Assembly: GCF_029887875.1 (NCBI RefSeq)
Contig: NZ_JARXRM010000019.1
Coordinates: 136,030 to 200,029 of the forward strand
Direction: 5' to 3'
Length of the DNA stretch: 64,000 nucleotides
DNA from: Luteimonas endophytica
GTDB taxonomy: Bacteria > Pseudomonadota > Gammaproteobacteria > Xanthomonadales > Xanthomonadaceae
How positions within the stretch are numbered: the first letter of the stretch is position 1; every line of letters starts with the position of its first letter. Under the pieces are notes generated by a model. It was not told the DNA's origin, ran no database searches, and saw only the letters and a program-made list of their open reading frames with translations. Both the position numbers and the translations under genes were made by a program. This document shows positions 1 through 9,040 of this stretch, piece by piece.

Positions 1-209
1 CCCGCCCCCCCGCGCGCTTTCCAGCATTGCACGCGTCTCCCGAAGCACTCCCGACCAGATGACCCTGGGCGACAGATACGGACCACCGGCGACACGGCGG
101 CGCGGCGCCGGCACTGAAGGCGGCGGCCACGGGCCCGGCCGCAATTGGCGCGGCCCTTGCATGTCCGTGGGCATCCGGACGCAGGCGCGTCCGTTGCCGA
201 GGAGCGGGC
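1..209. other. No gene recognised at the window start
   Basis: I see no convincing coding or RNA signal here. An open frame from 59 crosses it, but its Arg/Gly-rich composition looks like a GC artefact. Confidence 0.5.
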
Positions 210-398
210 ATGACCTGGACCATCCACCTGCAACCCGGCGTCGGCTACCTGCTCAGGGACGAGGCCGGCGCCGAATACCTGCCGCGCTCCAACCGCCCGC
301 TGATCTTCGCCGATGCGGAGCAGGCGCTGGCGGTCGCGGCGAGGCTGAACGCGCGCGCCGCCGCGCGGGCGGCGCGCCGGCCGGTCCCGGCCGGCTGA
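210..398 (+). CDS. Small hypothetical protein (62 aa)
   Basis: The product is not recognised. The ATG is preceded by GAGGAG at a normal ribosome-binding distance. The first 45 residues look like a folded soluble protein (mixed hydrophobic and charged residues, with GYLLRDEAG and LIFADAEQALAVA), whereas the last 15 are Ala/Arg-rich. It lies about 100 bases from the convergent tRNA-Lys gene and has no obvious operon partner. It could be a real small cytoplasmic protein or a chance frame in GC-rich DNA; the good Shine-Dalgarno sequence tips me slightly towards real. Confidence 0.45.
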   Translation: MTWTIHLQPGVGYLLRDEAGAEYLPRSNRPLIFADAEQALAVAARLNARAAARAARRPVPAG

Positions 399-499
399 AC
401 CGGTGAACCCGGCGATGGCGGGGAGGGCGGCTTGCACCGCGCAGGCGCCTGACGCGACCTGCGCGCAGCCGGATTCGGCGTGAAGAGAGGGCGGGCGTG

Positions 500-575
500 T
501 GGTGGGTCGTGTTGGATTCGAACCAACGACCAGCGGATTAAAAGTCCGATGCTCTACCGACTGAGCTAACGACCC
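500..575 (-). tRNA. tRNA-Lys (anticodon TTT)
   Basis: The reverse strand gives a complete 76-nt cloverleaf. It has a 7-bp acceptor stem (GGGTCGT with ACGACCC), a D arm, an anticodon loop CTTTTAA with anticodon TTT, a T loop GGTTCGAATCC and an encoded CCA end. In related genomes, as I recall them, this tRNA-Lys lies just downstream of queC. Here about 27 kb of respiratory genes separates the two. Confidence 0.97.
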
Positions 576-780
576 GGGACGCCCGCACCTCGTCGAGGAC
601 GACGCAGGGCGAGCTGGATATTGTGCCACGGCCCGCGGTTTTCGCCGACCCCTGCCACCGCGCGATGATGACCGCTAGGGTTCGCTCTGCCGCCGTCGCG
701 AACCTCACGGCAGGCCGCTCTCGGCGGCGGCCCGTGAGCGCGAGCGCCACGCGCGCCCCAGATCGCCCCGCCCCGGCTAT

Positions 781-829
781 TTGATCCTAATCAAGTCGCC
801 TCCGGCCGAGGCCGGCCACAATGCACGCA
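781..829 (+). promoter_or_regulatory. FNR box and class II promoter of the cco operon
   Basis: The palindrome TTGATCCTAATCAA at 781-794 matches the FNR consensus TTGAT-N4-ATCAA exactly. A class II promoter centred at -41.5 would start at 829. The hexamer CACAAT at 817-822 sits where the -10 element should be. The ccoN start codon at 851 follows a 22-nt leader containing GGAG. Confidence 0.85.
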
Positions 830-850
830 GGATCCGGAGAACCCAGCCCC

Positions 851-2362
851 ATGGCCCATCAGCCCAACCTCGTATCGGACGTCGACCCCGCCACCGCGCG
901 CGCCGCACCCGCCCCCGGCGGCACCTACAACGACAAGGTGGTGATCCAGTTCGCCGTGGCCACCGTGGTCTGGGGCATCGTCGGCATGCTGGTGGGCGTG
1001 GTGATCGCCGCCCAGCTGTACTGGCCGACCCTGTTCGAGGGCGTTTCCTGGCTCAGCTACGGGCGGCTGCGCCCGCTGCACACCAATGCGGTGATCTTCG
1101 CCTTCGGCGGCAGCGCGCTGTTCGCCACCAGCCTGCACGTGGTGCAACGCACCTGCCACGTGCGGCTGATCTCCGACCGCCTGGCGGCGTTCGTGTTCTG
1201 GGGCTGGCAGCTGGTGATCGTCTCGGCCGCGGTCACCTTGCCGCTGGGCATCACCCAGAGCAAGGAGTACGCCGAACTCGAATGGCCGGTCGACCTGCTG
1301 ATCACGGTGGTCTGGCTGGCGTACGCCTGGCTGTTCTTCGGCACCATCGCCAAGCGCCGGGTCCGGCACATCTACGTGGCAAACTGGTTCTACGGCGCCT
1401 ACATCATCACCATCGCGCTGCTGCACGTGGTCAACAACCTGGCGCTGCCGGTGGGCATGCTCAAGTCCTACCAGGTCTACACCGGCGCGGTCGACGCGAT
1501 GGTGCAATGGTGGTACGGCCACAATGCGGTCGGCTTCTTCCTGACCGCCGGCTTCTTGGGCATGATGTACTACTACGTGCCCAAGCAGGCGGGCCGGCCG
1601 ATCTACTCTTACCGGCTGTCGATCGTGCACTTCTGGGCGCTGATCGCGGTGTACATGTGGGCCGGCCCGCACCACCTGCAGTACACCGCGCTGCCCGACT
1701 GGGCGCAGTCGGTGGGCATGGTGTTCTCGCTGATCCTGCTGGCGCCCAGCTGGGGCGGTGCGATCAACGGCATCATGACCCTGTCGGGCGTCTGGCATAA
1801 GCTGCGCACCGACCCGATCCTCAAGTTCCTCATCGTCGCGATCAGCTTCTACATGATCGCCACCTTCGAGGGGCCGATGATGTCGATCAAGACGGTCAAC
1901 TCGCTGTCGCACTACACCGACTGGACCGTCGGCCACGTCCATGCCGGCGCGCTCGGCTGGGTGGCGATGATCTCGATCGGATCGATCTACTCGCTGCTGC
2001 CGCGGCTGCTGGGCCTGCAAGGCATGTATTCGACCAAGTGGATCGACCTGCATTTCTGGATCCACACCCTCGGCGTGGTGCTGTACATCGCCTCCATGTG
2101 GATCGCCGGGGTGATGCAGGGCCTGATGTGGCGCGCCACCAACGACGACGGCACCCTGACCTACAGCTTCGTCGAGGCCCTCAACGCCACTTACCCGTAT
2201 TACTTCGTGCGCCTGCTCGGCGGCCTGGTGGTGGTGGGCGGCATGCTGCTGATGGCGCTCAACACCTGGAAGACCTTCGCCATGGCACGCGATCCGGCGC
2301 CGCAGCCGGTGCTGCCGCCCGACCCCAGCGACGAACGCGCCATGCCCGGGAGCGCCGCATGA
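851..2362 (+). CDS. ccoN: Cytochrome cbb3 oxidase catalytic subunit CcoN
   Basis: This is the haem-copper subunit I of the cbb3 oxidase, which reduces O2 at very low tension in the inner membrane. The 503-aa protein has about 12 membrane helices. Visible ligands include H77 (low-spin haem), H224 and the H274-H275 pair (CuB), and the GHVHAG motif with H362/H364 (haems). An in-frame ATG at 821 lies upstream of the predicted transcription start, so I chose the ATG at 851 with GGAG in front. The gene heads the operon and its stop overlaps the ccoO start (ATGA). An FNR box controls it. Confidence 0.96.
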   Translation: MAHQPNLVSDVDPATARAAPAPGGTYNDKVVIQFAVATVVWGIVGMLVGVVIAAQLYWPTLFEGVSWLSYGRLRPLHTNAVIFAFGGSALFATSLHVVQRTCHVRLISDRLAAFVFWGWQLVIVSAAVTLPLGITQSKEYAELEWPVDLLITVVWLAYAWLFFGTIAKRRVRHIYVANWFYGAYIITIALLHVVNNLALPVGMLKSYQVYTGAVDAMVQWWYGHNAVGFFLTAGFLGMMYYYVPKQAGRPIYSYRLSIVHFWALIAVYMWAGPHHLQYTALPDWAQSVGMVFSLILLAPSWGGAINGIMTLSGVWHKLRTDPILKFLIVAISFYMIATFEGPMMSIKTVNSLSHYTDWTVGHVHAGALGWVAMISIGSIYSLLPRLLGLQGMYSTKWIDLHFWIHTLGVVLYIASMWIAGVMQGLMWRATNDDGTLTYSFVEALNATYPYYFVRLLGGLVVVGGMLLMALNTWKTFAMARDPAPQPVLPPDPSDERAMPGSAA

Positions 2363-2979
2363 GCAACAACAACCCGCACGAGAAAATCGAGAAGAACGTC
2401 GGCCTGATGGCGGTGCTGATCGCCGTGGCGGTGTCGTTCGGCGGCCTGGCCGAGATCGTGCCGCTGATGTACCAGGCCGAGGCGGTCGAGCCGCTGCCCG
2501 GGGTGGAGCCCTATCCGCCGCTGCAGCTGGCCGGGCGCGACGTGTATGTCCGCGAGGGCTGCTACAACTGCCACTCGCAGATGGTGCGCACCCTGCGCTT
2601 CGAGACCGAGCGCTACGGCCACTACTCGCTGGCCGGCGAGTCGGTCTACGACCGCCCGTTCCAGTGGGGCTCCAAGCGCACCGGTCCGGACCTGGCGCGC
2701 GTCGGCGGCCGCTACCCGGACGACTGGCACCGCGTGCACCTGAACAATCCTCGCGACGTGGTGCCCGAATCCAACATGCCCAGCTATCCCTGGCTGGCCG
2801 CGGCGCAGCTGGACGGGGACACCGTGACCCGGCGGATGAGGGCGCTGCAGACGCTGGGCGATCCCTACACCGACGAACAGATCGCCGGAGCCGCCGCGGA
2901 GGTGGCCGGCAAGACCGAACTCGACGCCGTGGTCGCCTATCTGCAGGGACTCGGCCGCCACGCACCCAGGGGGCAATGA
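2359..2979 (+). CDS. ccoO: Cytochrome cbb3 oxidase monohaem subunit CcoO
   Basis: This is the membrane-anchored c-type cytochrome that passes electrons to CcoN. The 206-aa protein has one N-terminal transmembrane anchor (about residues 14-35) and a periplasmic domain with a single haem site C68-Y-N-C71-H72. A Met in ESNMPSYPW is the likely distal axial ligand. The length is normal for the family. It is translationally coupled to ccoN by a 4-base overlap. Confidence 0.97.
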   Translation: MSNNNPHEKIEKNVGLMAVLIAVAVSFGGLAEIVPLMYQAEAVEPLPGVEPYPPLQLAGRDVYVREGCYNCHSQMVRTLRFETERYGHYSLAGESVYDRPFQWGSKRTGPDLARVGGRYPDDWHRVHLNNPRDVVPESNMPSYPWLAAAQLDGDTVTRRMRALQTLGDPYTDEQIAGAAAEVAGKTELDAVVAYLQGLGRHAPRGQ

Positions 2980-2980
2980 C

Positions 2981-3118
2981 ATGGTGTCCGGTATCGTGAC
3001 GACGATCCTGCTGCTGCTGTTCGTGGCGGGGTGGATCTGGGCCTGGAGCCCGCGCCGCAAGCGCGACTTCGACGAGGCCGCGCGCCTGCCGCTGAGCGAC
3101 GGGGAGGAGCAGCGATGA
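2981..3118 (+). CDS. ccoQ: Cytochrome cbb3 oxidase small subunit CcoQ
   Basis: This is a 45-aa single-span membrane protein between ccoO and ccoP. It has a hydrophobic N-terminal helix (residues 4-20), then WAWSPRRKRDFDEAARLPL, the usual CcoQ layout of a Trp-rich membrane edge, a basic patch and an acidic tail. CcoQ is thought to stabilise the CcoP-CcoNO interaction. One base separates it from ccoO, and its stop overlaps the ccoP start (ATGA). Confidence 0.9.
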   Translation: MVSGIVTTILLLLFVAGWIWAWSPRRKRDFDEAARLPLSDGEEQR

Positions 3119-4047
3119 GCACTGCATGGTCGTGGTACGTGATCGTGCTGATCGCGATCAACATCGGCGGCTGCGTGTGGCTGCTGTGGTGGACCGCGCG
3201 GCGGCGCCCCGGCGATCCGGCTCCCACCGAGACCAGCCACGTCTGGGACGGCGACATCACCGAGTACAACAAGCCGCTGCCGCGCTGGTGGATCAACCTG
3301 TTCTACATCACCATCGTGTTCAGCATCGGCTATCTCGCCTGGTATCCCGGGCTGGGGTCGTTCGCCGGTTACGGCGGCTGGAGCTCGCAGCTCGAGCACG
3401 AACGCGAGAAGGAGAAGCAGGACGCACGCCTGGAGGAGACCTTCTCGGTCTACGCCGGGCAGCCGCTGCCGGCGCTGGCGGCCGATCCCGACGCGATGCG
3501 CCTGGGCCGATCGATCTTCGCCAACACCTGCGCCACCTGTCATGGCTCGACCGCGCAGGGCGCCACCGGCTATCCGGACCTCACCGACGACGTCTGGCAC
3601 TGGGGCGGCGAGCCCGAGCAGGTCCTGGCCACTGTGCTCGACGGCCGCGAGGGCGTGATGCCGCCCTGGGAGAAGGTGCTGACCGGCATGGGCGGGGACC
3701 AGGCGATGACCGCGATCGTCGCCTACACCCGCTCGCTGTCGCAGCCCCCCGGCGGCGACTACTTCGCCGCGCGCGGCAAGCCCCTGTACGAGGGCCTGTG
3801 CGTGGCCTGCCACGGCGCCGACGGCACCGGCAACGAGGCGCTCGGCGCGCCCGACCTCACCGACGACTATTGGCTCTACGGCGGCAGCAGCGAGGCGCTG
3901 TTCGCCAGCATCGGCGAGGGCCGCCACGGGATCATGCCGGCGCACCGCGAGCTGCTGGGCGAGACCCGCGCCCGGCTGGTGGCGGCGTACGTCTGGTCGC
4001 TGTCCAATCCCGCACCGGCCGCCGCGGCCGCAGGCACGGCGCAGTGA
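3115..4047 (+). CDS. ccoP: Cytochrome cbb3 oxidase dihaem subunit CcoP
   Basis: This dihaem cytochrome c is the entry point for electrons into the oxidase. The 310-aa protein has two N-terminal membrane helices (about 7-27 and 58-76) and the conserved DGDITEYNKPLPRWW linker. Two c-type haem sites follow, C139-A-T-C142-H143 and C229-V-A-C232-H233, each with a downstream Met (VMPPW, IMPAH). It overlaps ccoQ by four bases and ends in an Ala-rich tail. It is a full-length two-helix CcoP. Confidence 0.97.
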   Translation: MSTAWSWYVIVLIAINIGGCVWLLWWTARRRPGDPAPTETSHVWDGDITEYNKPLPRWWINLFYITIVFSIGYLAWYPGLGSFAGYGGWSSQLEHEREKEKQDARLEETFSVYAGQPLPALAADPDAMRLGRSIFANTCATCHGSTAQGATGYPDLTDDVWHWGGEPEQVLATVLDGREGVMPPWEKVLTGMGGDQAMTAIVAYTRSLSQPPGGDYFAARGKPLYEGLCVACHGADGTGNEALGAPDLTDDYWLYGGSSEALFASIGEGRHGIMPAHRELLGETRARLVAAYVWSLSNPAPAAAAAGTAQ

Positions 4048-4340
4048 CCGAGGCGCCCGCCGCCTACGACCACCCGCCGCGCCCGATGGCGCAGAAGCTC
4101 GGCGCGATCCTGTGGCCGAGCTTCTTCGCCGCGGGGGTCGCCACCATGGTGTTCTTCGCCTTTGTCGATCCGCTGCTGCTGCGCGACATGACCTTCCCGT
4201 CGTTGCCGATGGCCCGCGGGCTCGGCTACACGCTGGGCTTCTTCACGTTCTGGGTGGCCACCGCTTCGTCCAGCCTGTTCACCTGGTGGCTGCTGCGCCC
4301 CGCCAGCCGCTTCAACCGCGCGCTGCCGCCGGAGCGCTGA
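4044..4340 (+). CDS. Small two-helix membrane protein between ccoP and ccoG
   Basis: I do not recognise a named family. The 98-aa product has two hydrophobic helices (about residues 22-42 and 60-82) joined by a short loop, with charged ends. It starts with GTG overlapping the ccoP stop and ends two bases before ccoG, so it is co-translated with the oxidase genes. Its place suggests an accessory, assembly or stabilising role in the cbb3 complex, by position only. The Gly/Phe/Trp-rich second helix fits inner-membrane placement. Confidence 0.75.
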   Translation: MTEAPAAYDHPPRPMAQKLGAILWPSFFAAGVATMVFFAFVDPLLLRDMTFPSLPMARGLGYTLGFFTFWVATASSSLFTWWLLRPASRFNRALPPER

Positions 4341-4342
4341 GA

Positions 4343-5890
4343 ATGGCCGGGCGGATCCCACTGGAGGTCGTCGACGACGGCGGCGGCAGCCTCTACGTCA
4401 GCGAGGGCAAGATCTATCCGCGCGAGGTTTCTGGGCGGTTCGACCGCCTGCGCAAGATCGCGGTGGTCTGGCTGCTGGGCATGTTCTACGCGTTTCCCTG
4501 GCTGCGCTGGGACGGGCGCCAGGCGGTCCTGTTCGACCTGCCGGCGCGGCAGTTCCACGTGTTCGGGCTCACCTTCTGGCCGCAGGATTTCCTGTTCCTG
4601 GCGCTGCTACTGATCATGGCGGCGCTGGCGCTGTTCTTCTTCACCGCGCTCGCCGGCCGGCTGTGGTGCGGGTACGCCTGCCCCCAGACCGTCTGGACCG
4701 AGGTGTTCCTGTGGATGGAGCGCTGGACCGAGGGCGACCGACACCGGCGGATGAAGCTGGACGCGGCGCCGTGGTCGGCGGACAAGCTGCTGCGCAAGGG
4801 CGGCAAGCACCTGCTGTGGCTGGTGTTCGCGCTGTGGACCGGTTTCACCTTCGTCGGCTTCTTCACCCCGATCACCGATCTCGGCGCACGCCTGGTGCCG
4901 TTCGCCTGGGGCGGCTGGGAGACGTTCTGGGTGCTGTTCTACGCGCTGGCCACCTGGGGCAACGCCGGCTTCCTGCGCGAGCAGGTCTGCAAGTACATGT
5001 GCCCGTACGCGCGCTTCCAGAGCGCGATGTTCGACCGCAATACCCTGCTGATCGCCTACGACCCCATGCGCGGCGAGCCGCGCGGCCCGCGCAAGCGCGG
5101 CCTGCTCGAGGGCGTGCAGGAACGGGCCCGCGGCCTGCTCGACAAGGTCACCGCCTACGACTACGTGTTCCGCGCCGCCCAGCATCCGACCGCGGCCGAC
5201 AACCGCGCCCAGGCGCACGGCACCATCACCTTCGACCCGGGCCAGGCGGAGCCGCTGCCGAAGTTCGCGCCCGAGGAACTCGGCGACTGCATCGACTGCA
5301 CCATCTGCGTGCAGGTCTGCCCGACCGGCATCGACATCCGCAACGGCCTGCAGTACGAGTGCATCGCCTGCGGCGCGTGCATCGACGCCTGCGACGAGGT
5401 CATGGACCGGATGGGCTACCCGCGCGGGCTGATCCGCTATTCCACCCAGAACGCGATCGACGGCAAGCCGACCCGGGTGCTGCGGCCACGCGTGCTGGCG
5501 TACGGCGCGATCCTGCTCGCGGTGATGGCGGCATGGGCCTGGGGGGTGGGCAACCGCAGCCCGCTGATCGCCGAGGTGCTGCGCGACCGCAATGCGCTCT
5601 ATCGCGAGGTCGCCACCGGCGTCGAGAACGGCTACACCCTGAAACTGGTGAACAAGAGCAATGACGCGGCCAGCTACCGCGTCTCGCTGGAGACCGAAGT
5701 GGCGGGCATGCGCCTGGTGGAGCCGGCCGCGCCGGTGCGGCTGCGGCCGCAGCAGGTGCTTTCGCTGCCGGTGGTGGTCGCCGCCCCGTCCGGCACCGGC
5801 GGGCGCCATGAGGTGCGGTTCATCGTCGAGGCGGTCGAAGGCGATACGCTCGCCACCGTGGACAGCAGCTTCTTCGGGCCGACGCGATGA
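4343..5890 (+). CDS. ccoG: CcoG (RdxA/FixG family) membrane iron-sulfur protein
   Basis: CcoG is a membrane iron-sulfur oxidoreductase implicated in reducing Cu(II) for delivery to the cbb3 oxidase. The 515-aa protein has several N-terminal helices with the CGYACPQTVW and CKYMCPYARF motifs. A cytoplasmic dicluster follows (CIDCTICVQVCP, then CIACGACIDACDEVM), one further membrane helix, and a C-terminal Ig-like FixG domain. The ATG was chosen because it follows the upstream stop by two bases and restores the family N-terminus. It overlaps ccoH by four bases. Confidence 0.95.
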   Translation: MAGRIPLEVVDDGGGSLYVSEGKIYPREVSGRFDRLRKIAVVWLLGMFYAFPWLRWDGRQAVLFDLPARQFHVFGLTFWPQDFLFLALLLIMAALALFFFTALAGRLWCGYACPQTVWTEVFLWMERWTEGDRHRRMKLDAAPWSADKLLRKGGKHLLWLVFALWTGFTFVGFFTPITDLGARLVPFAWGGWETFWVLFYALATWGNAGFLREQVCKYMCPYARFQSAMFDRNTLLIAYDPMRGEPRGPRKRGLLEGVQERARGLLDKVTAYDYVFRAAQHPTAADNRAQAHGTITFDPGQAEPLPKFAPEELGDCIDCTICVQVCPTGIDIRNGLQYECIACGACIDACDEVMDRMGYPRGLIRYSTQNAIDGKPTRVLRPRVLAYGAILLAVMAAWAWGVGNRSPLIAEVLRDRNALYREVATGVENGYTLKLVNKSNDAASYRVSLETEVAGMRLVEPAAPVRLRPQQVLSLPVVVAAPSGTGGRHEVRFIVEAVEGDTLATVDSSFFGPTR

Positions 5891-6402
5891 CCGATCACCC
5901 TTCCCCCTGGCGCAACCCGGTGATCTGGCTGGTGATCGGGCTGCCGTTGGTGGCGATCGTCGCCGGGGTCGGCCTGGTGGTGGTGGCCAGCCGCAGCGGA
6001 GGCTCCGACGCGATTCCCGACACGGTGCGCCGCACCGCGCAGGTCCAGGTGGCCGATCTGACCCCGGACGCCGCGGCCCAGCGCGAAAGGCTCAGCGCGG
6101 TATTGCGCTTCGACGCGGAACGCGGGCTGGTGGAGGTGCTGCCGGTCAGCGGCCGCTTCATGCGCGACGAGCCACTGCGGCTGACCCTGGCGCATCCCGC
6201 GCGCGCCGACGACGACCGCGAACTGCAGCTCGCGCCGACCGAGACCGGCTGGCGCGCCGAGGCCGCGCTCGACACCGGCCACGACTGGAACCTGCGCCTG
6301 ACGGCAGCCGACGGCCGCTGGCGCCTGCAGGGCCGCCTGGCCCGCGGCGAGCTGGCCGCGCACATGCACCCGGCGCTGCTGGACGACGCCGCCGGGCAAT
6401 GA
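5887..6402 (+). CDS. ccoH: CcoH/FixH oxidase assembly protein
   Basis: This single-span membrane protein is needed for assembly or stability of cbb3 oxidase. The 171-aa product has one N-terminal helix (about residues 14-35) followed by a periplasmic domain. That domain carries the FixH-like pattern of an early Arg/Asp stretch, a central LTLAHPARADDDR and a W-rich strand region. It is coupled to ccoG upstream and ccoI downstream by ATGA overlaps, which supports the assignment in a fast-evolving family. Confidence 0.88.
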   Translation: MTDHPSPWRNPVIWLVIGLPLVAIVAGVGLVVVASRSGGSDAIPDTVRRTAQVQVADLTPDAAAQRERLSAVLRFDAERGLVEVLPVSGRFMRDEPLRLTLAHPARADDDRELQLAPTETGWRAEAALDTGHDWNLRLTAADGRWRLQGRLARGELAAHMHPALLDDAAGQ

Positions 6403-8831
6403 GCATCGCCCTGCCCCACGGCTCCGCGGTACCGGCGGTTTCCGGGCCGGCGGAGGCTGCCGGCTGCCACCATTGCGGGCAGGCGTTGCCGGCGGCGCCG
6501 GCCGAATGCATGCTCGACGGGCGCCGCCAGCGATTCTGCTGCGAGGGCTGCGCGGCCGCCGCGCAGTGGATCGGCGAGGCCCGCCTCGGCGACTACTATC
6601 GCCTGCGCACCGCGCCCGCCGAGCGCATCGACCCCGATGCCGACTTCTCGCTCTGGGACCGCGACGAGGTGCAGGCGGCGCACGCCCGCGAAGTGCCCGG
6701 CGGCCGCGAGATCACCCTGCTCACCGACGGCATGCGCTGCGCCGCCTGCGCTTGGCTGATCGACCGCGCGCTGGCGCGCGAGCCGGGCGTGCTGGAGGCC
6801 GGCGCCAACGCCGTCACCGGCCGGATCCGCATCGCCTGGGACCCGGCGCGCACCGCGCTGTCCGCGCCGCTGCGGCGGCTGGCGGCGCTGGGCTACCGGC
6901 CCTACCTGGCCACTGGCGAGGCGCGCGAGCGCGAACGCCGGCGCCAGCGCAACCGCGACCTGCTGCGCATCGGCGTGGCCGGCCTGGGCGCGATGCAGGC
7001 GATGATGCTGGCCGAGGCGCTGTACCTGGATTTCTCCTCCAGCATGCCGCTGCCGACCCGCGACTTCTTCCGCTGGGTCACGTTCCTGGTCTCGACGCCG
7101 GTGGTGTTCTTCGCCGGCTGGCCGTTCCTGGCCGGGGCCTGGCGCGAGCTCTCGCAGCGGCGCCTGGGCATGGACGTGCTGATCGCCGGCTCCACCCTGC
7201 TCGCCTGGGGCGCGAGCGTGGTGGAGACGCTGCGCGGCGGCGCCCACGTCTGGTACGACGCCGCGGTGATGTTCGTGTTCCTGCTCCTGGTCGCGCGCCT
7301 GCTGGAGCAGCGCGCGCGGGCGCGCGCCAGTGCCCAGGTGGACGCCCTGGCGCGGGCGCGGCCGGCGTTCGCGGTGCGCGAGCGGGCCGGCGGCGGGCGC
7401 GAGACGGTTGCGCTGGCGGCGCTCGGCCCCAACGACATCGCCTGCGTGGCGGTGGGCGGGGTGGTTCCCGCCGATGGCGTGCTGCTCGATCCGGCGAGCT
7501 TCGAGGAGGCGCTGCTGACCGGGGAATGGACCCCGGTCTCGCGCCAGCCGGGCGAACGGGTCTATGCCGGCACGCTCTGCCGCGATCGCCCGGCGCGGTT
7601 GCGCATCACCGATACCGGCAGCGGCACCCGGCTGTCGCAGCTGACCCGCCTGGTCGAGGCGGCGCAGGACCAGCGCCCGCCGCTGGCGCTGGCGGGCGAG
7701 CGCATCGCCCACCACTTCGTGCTCGGGCTGCTGCTGGCCGCGCTTGTGGTCTACCTCGGCTGGCGCGTCCACGATCCGGCGCGCGCGCTCGAGGTCACCC
7801 TGGCGCTGCTGGTGATCAGCTGCCCCTGCGCGCTGACCCTGGCGGTGCCGGCGGCGCTGGCGACCGCCAACGGCGCCCTGGCCCGGCTCGGCGTGCTGGT
7901 GCTCGGCGAGCGCGCGCTGGAGCGGCTGGCCGCCGCCACCGACCTGGTCTTCGACAAGACCGGCACCCTCAGCGACGGCAGGCCGGTGCTGGTCGCGGTC
8001 GAGCCGGTGGCCGAACTGGACCGCGCGTCGGTGCTCGCGATCGCAGCCGCGCTCGAACGCGACAGCGGACATCCGCTGGCGCGGGCGTTCGCCGCGGTGC
8101 CGCAGCGCCTGCATGCCAGCGGGGTCCGTGCGGTCGCAGGCCAGGGCGTCGAGGGCAGCGTCGACGGCGCGCGCTGGCGCCTCGGCCGGGCCGCCTTCGC
8201 CAGCGGCGGAGACGGAGCCGGCGAGGACGGCGGCGAACTCTGGCTCGGCGACGGCAGCCGCGCCGTGGCGCGGTTCCGCACCGGCGAGGCCGCACGCGAC
8301 GACGCGGCCGCCGCGGTCGCGCAGCTGCAGGGCCTCGGCCTGGAGGTGCACCTGTCCAGCGGCGACGCGGAGGCGCCGGTCGCGGCGTTCGCCCGCGCGC
8401 TCGGCATCGCCCGGGTCCACGCCCGCCAGAGCCCCGAGGACAAGCTCGCCTACGCGCGCGACCTGCAGCGCCACGGCCGGGTGGTGGCCATGGTCGGCGA
8501 CGGGCTCAACGACGCCCCGGTGCTGGCCGGCGCCGATGTCTCGCTGGCGGTGGCCGAGGGCGCGCCGCTCGCGCAGCAGAGCGCCGACCTGGTGCTCACC
8601 GGCCGTTCGCTGGCCAGGGTGCCCCAGGCGGTGGCGGTGGCGCGCCGGACCCGCCGGGTGATCCGTCAGAACCTGGGCTGGGCGGCGGGCTACAACGTGG
8701 TCGCGCTGCCGCTGGCCGCCGCGGGCCTGGTGACGCCGTGGCTGGCGGCGCTGGGCATGGCGCTGTCCTCGCTGCTGGTGGTCGGCAACGCGCTGCGCCT
8801 GGCGCGGGTGCCGGCCGGGGCCGGCGCATGA
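6399..8831 (+). CDS. ccoI: CcoI/FixI copper-transporting P-type ATPase
   Basis: This P1B-type ATPase exports copper towards the periplasm for CcoN metallation. The 810-aa protein starts with a Cys-rich extension (CHHCG and CCEGC, residues 23-51). A heavy-metal domain with MRCAAC (C114, C117) follows. Later motifs are the CPC membrane motif near 475-477, the phosphorylation site DKTGT near 518, an SGHPLA motif and GDGLNDAP near 700. These make it a complete CopA2/FixI-type pump. It lies within the four-base-overlap chain of cco genes. Confidence 0.96.
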   Translation: MSIALPHGSAVPAVSGPAEAAGCHHCGQALPAAPAECMLDGRRQRFCCEGCAAAAQWIGEARLGDYYRLRTAPAERIDPDADFSLWDRDEVQAAHAREVPGGREITLLTDGMRCAACAWLIDRALAREPGVLEAGANAVTGRIRIAWDPARTALSAPLRRLAALGYRPYLATGEARERERRRQRNRDLLRIGVAGLGAMQAMMLAEALYLDFSSSMPLPTRDFFRWVTFLVSTPVVFFAGWPFLAGAWRELSQRRLGMDVLIAGSTLLAWGASVVETLRGGAHVWYDAAVMFVFLLLVARLLEQRARARASAQVDALARARPAFAVRERAGGGRETVALAALGPNDIACVAVGGVVPADGVLLDPASFEEALLTGEWTPVSRQPGERVYAGTLCRDRPARLRITDTGSGTRLSQLTRLVEAAQDQRPPLALAGERIAHHFVLGLLLAALVVYLGWRVHDPARALEVTLALLVISCPCALTLAVPAALATANGALARLGVLVLGERALERLAAATDLVFDKTGTLSDGRPVLVAVEPVAELDRASVLAIAAALERDSGHPLARAFAAVPQRLHASGVRAVAGQGVEGSVDGARWRLGRAAFASGGDGAGEDGGELWLGDGSRAVARFRTGEAARDDAAAAVAQLQGLGLEVHLSSGDAEAPVAAFARALGIARVHARQSPEDKLAYARDLQRHGRVVAMVGDGLNDAPVLAGADVSLAVAEGAPLAQQSADLVLTGRSLARVPQAVAVARRTRRVIRQNLGWAAGYNVVALPLAAAGLVTPWLAALGMALSSLLVVGNALRLARVPAGAGA

Positions 8832-9040
8832 ACATCCTGCTGCTGCTGATCCCGCTGAGCCTGGTGCTGGTGCTGGTGGCGGTGGGGGCGTTCGTCTGGG
8901 CGGTGCGGCGCGGCCAGTTCGACGATCTGGACACCCCGGCCATCGACATCCTCGGCGACAACGACGCGCCGCTCCCGCCCGCCGAGAGCGCCGGGCGCGG
9001 CGAACCCCGCCCGGGGGCGCGGAACGGCGATGCCGGTTGA
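8828..9040 (+). CDS. ccoS: CcoS cbb3 oxidase maturation protein
   Basis: This 70-aa protein has one N-terminal membrane helix (residues 2-25), then the signature AVRRGQFDDLDTPA that identifies CcoS, and a Pro/Gly-rich tail. CcoS is needed for haem b and copper insertion into cbb3 oxidase. It overlaps the ccoI stop by four bases and the next gene by eleven. Confidence 0.93.
   Translation: MNILLLLIPLSLVLVLVAVGAFVWAVRRGQFDDLDTPAIDILGDNDAPLPPAESAGRGEPRPGARNGDAG

Noticed and set aside
821..850. An upstream ATG for ccoN adding ten residues
   Set aside because: It lies upstream of the transcription start predicted from the FNR box and -10 element, and has no ribosome site.
791..3127. A 778-codon minus-strand frame across ccoNOQ
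   Set aside because: The cco genes are certain and the antisense product has no domain character.
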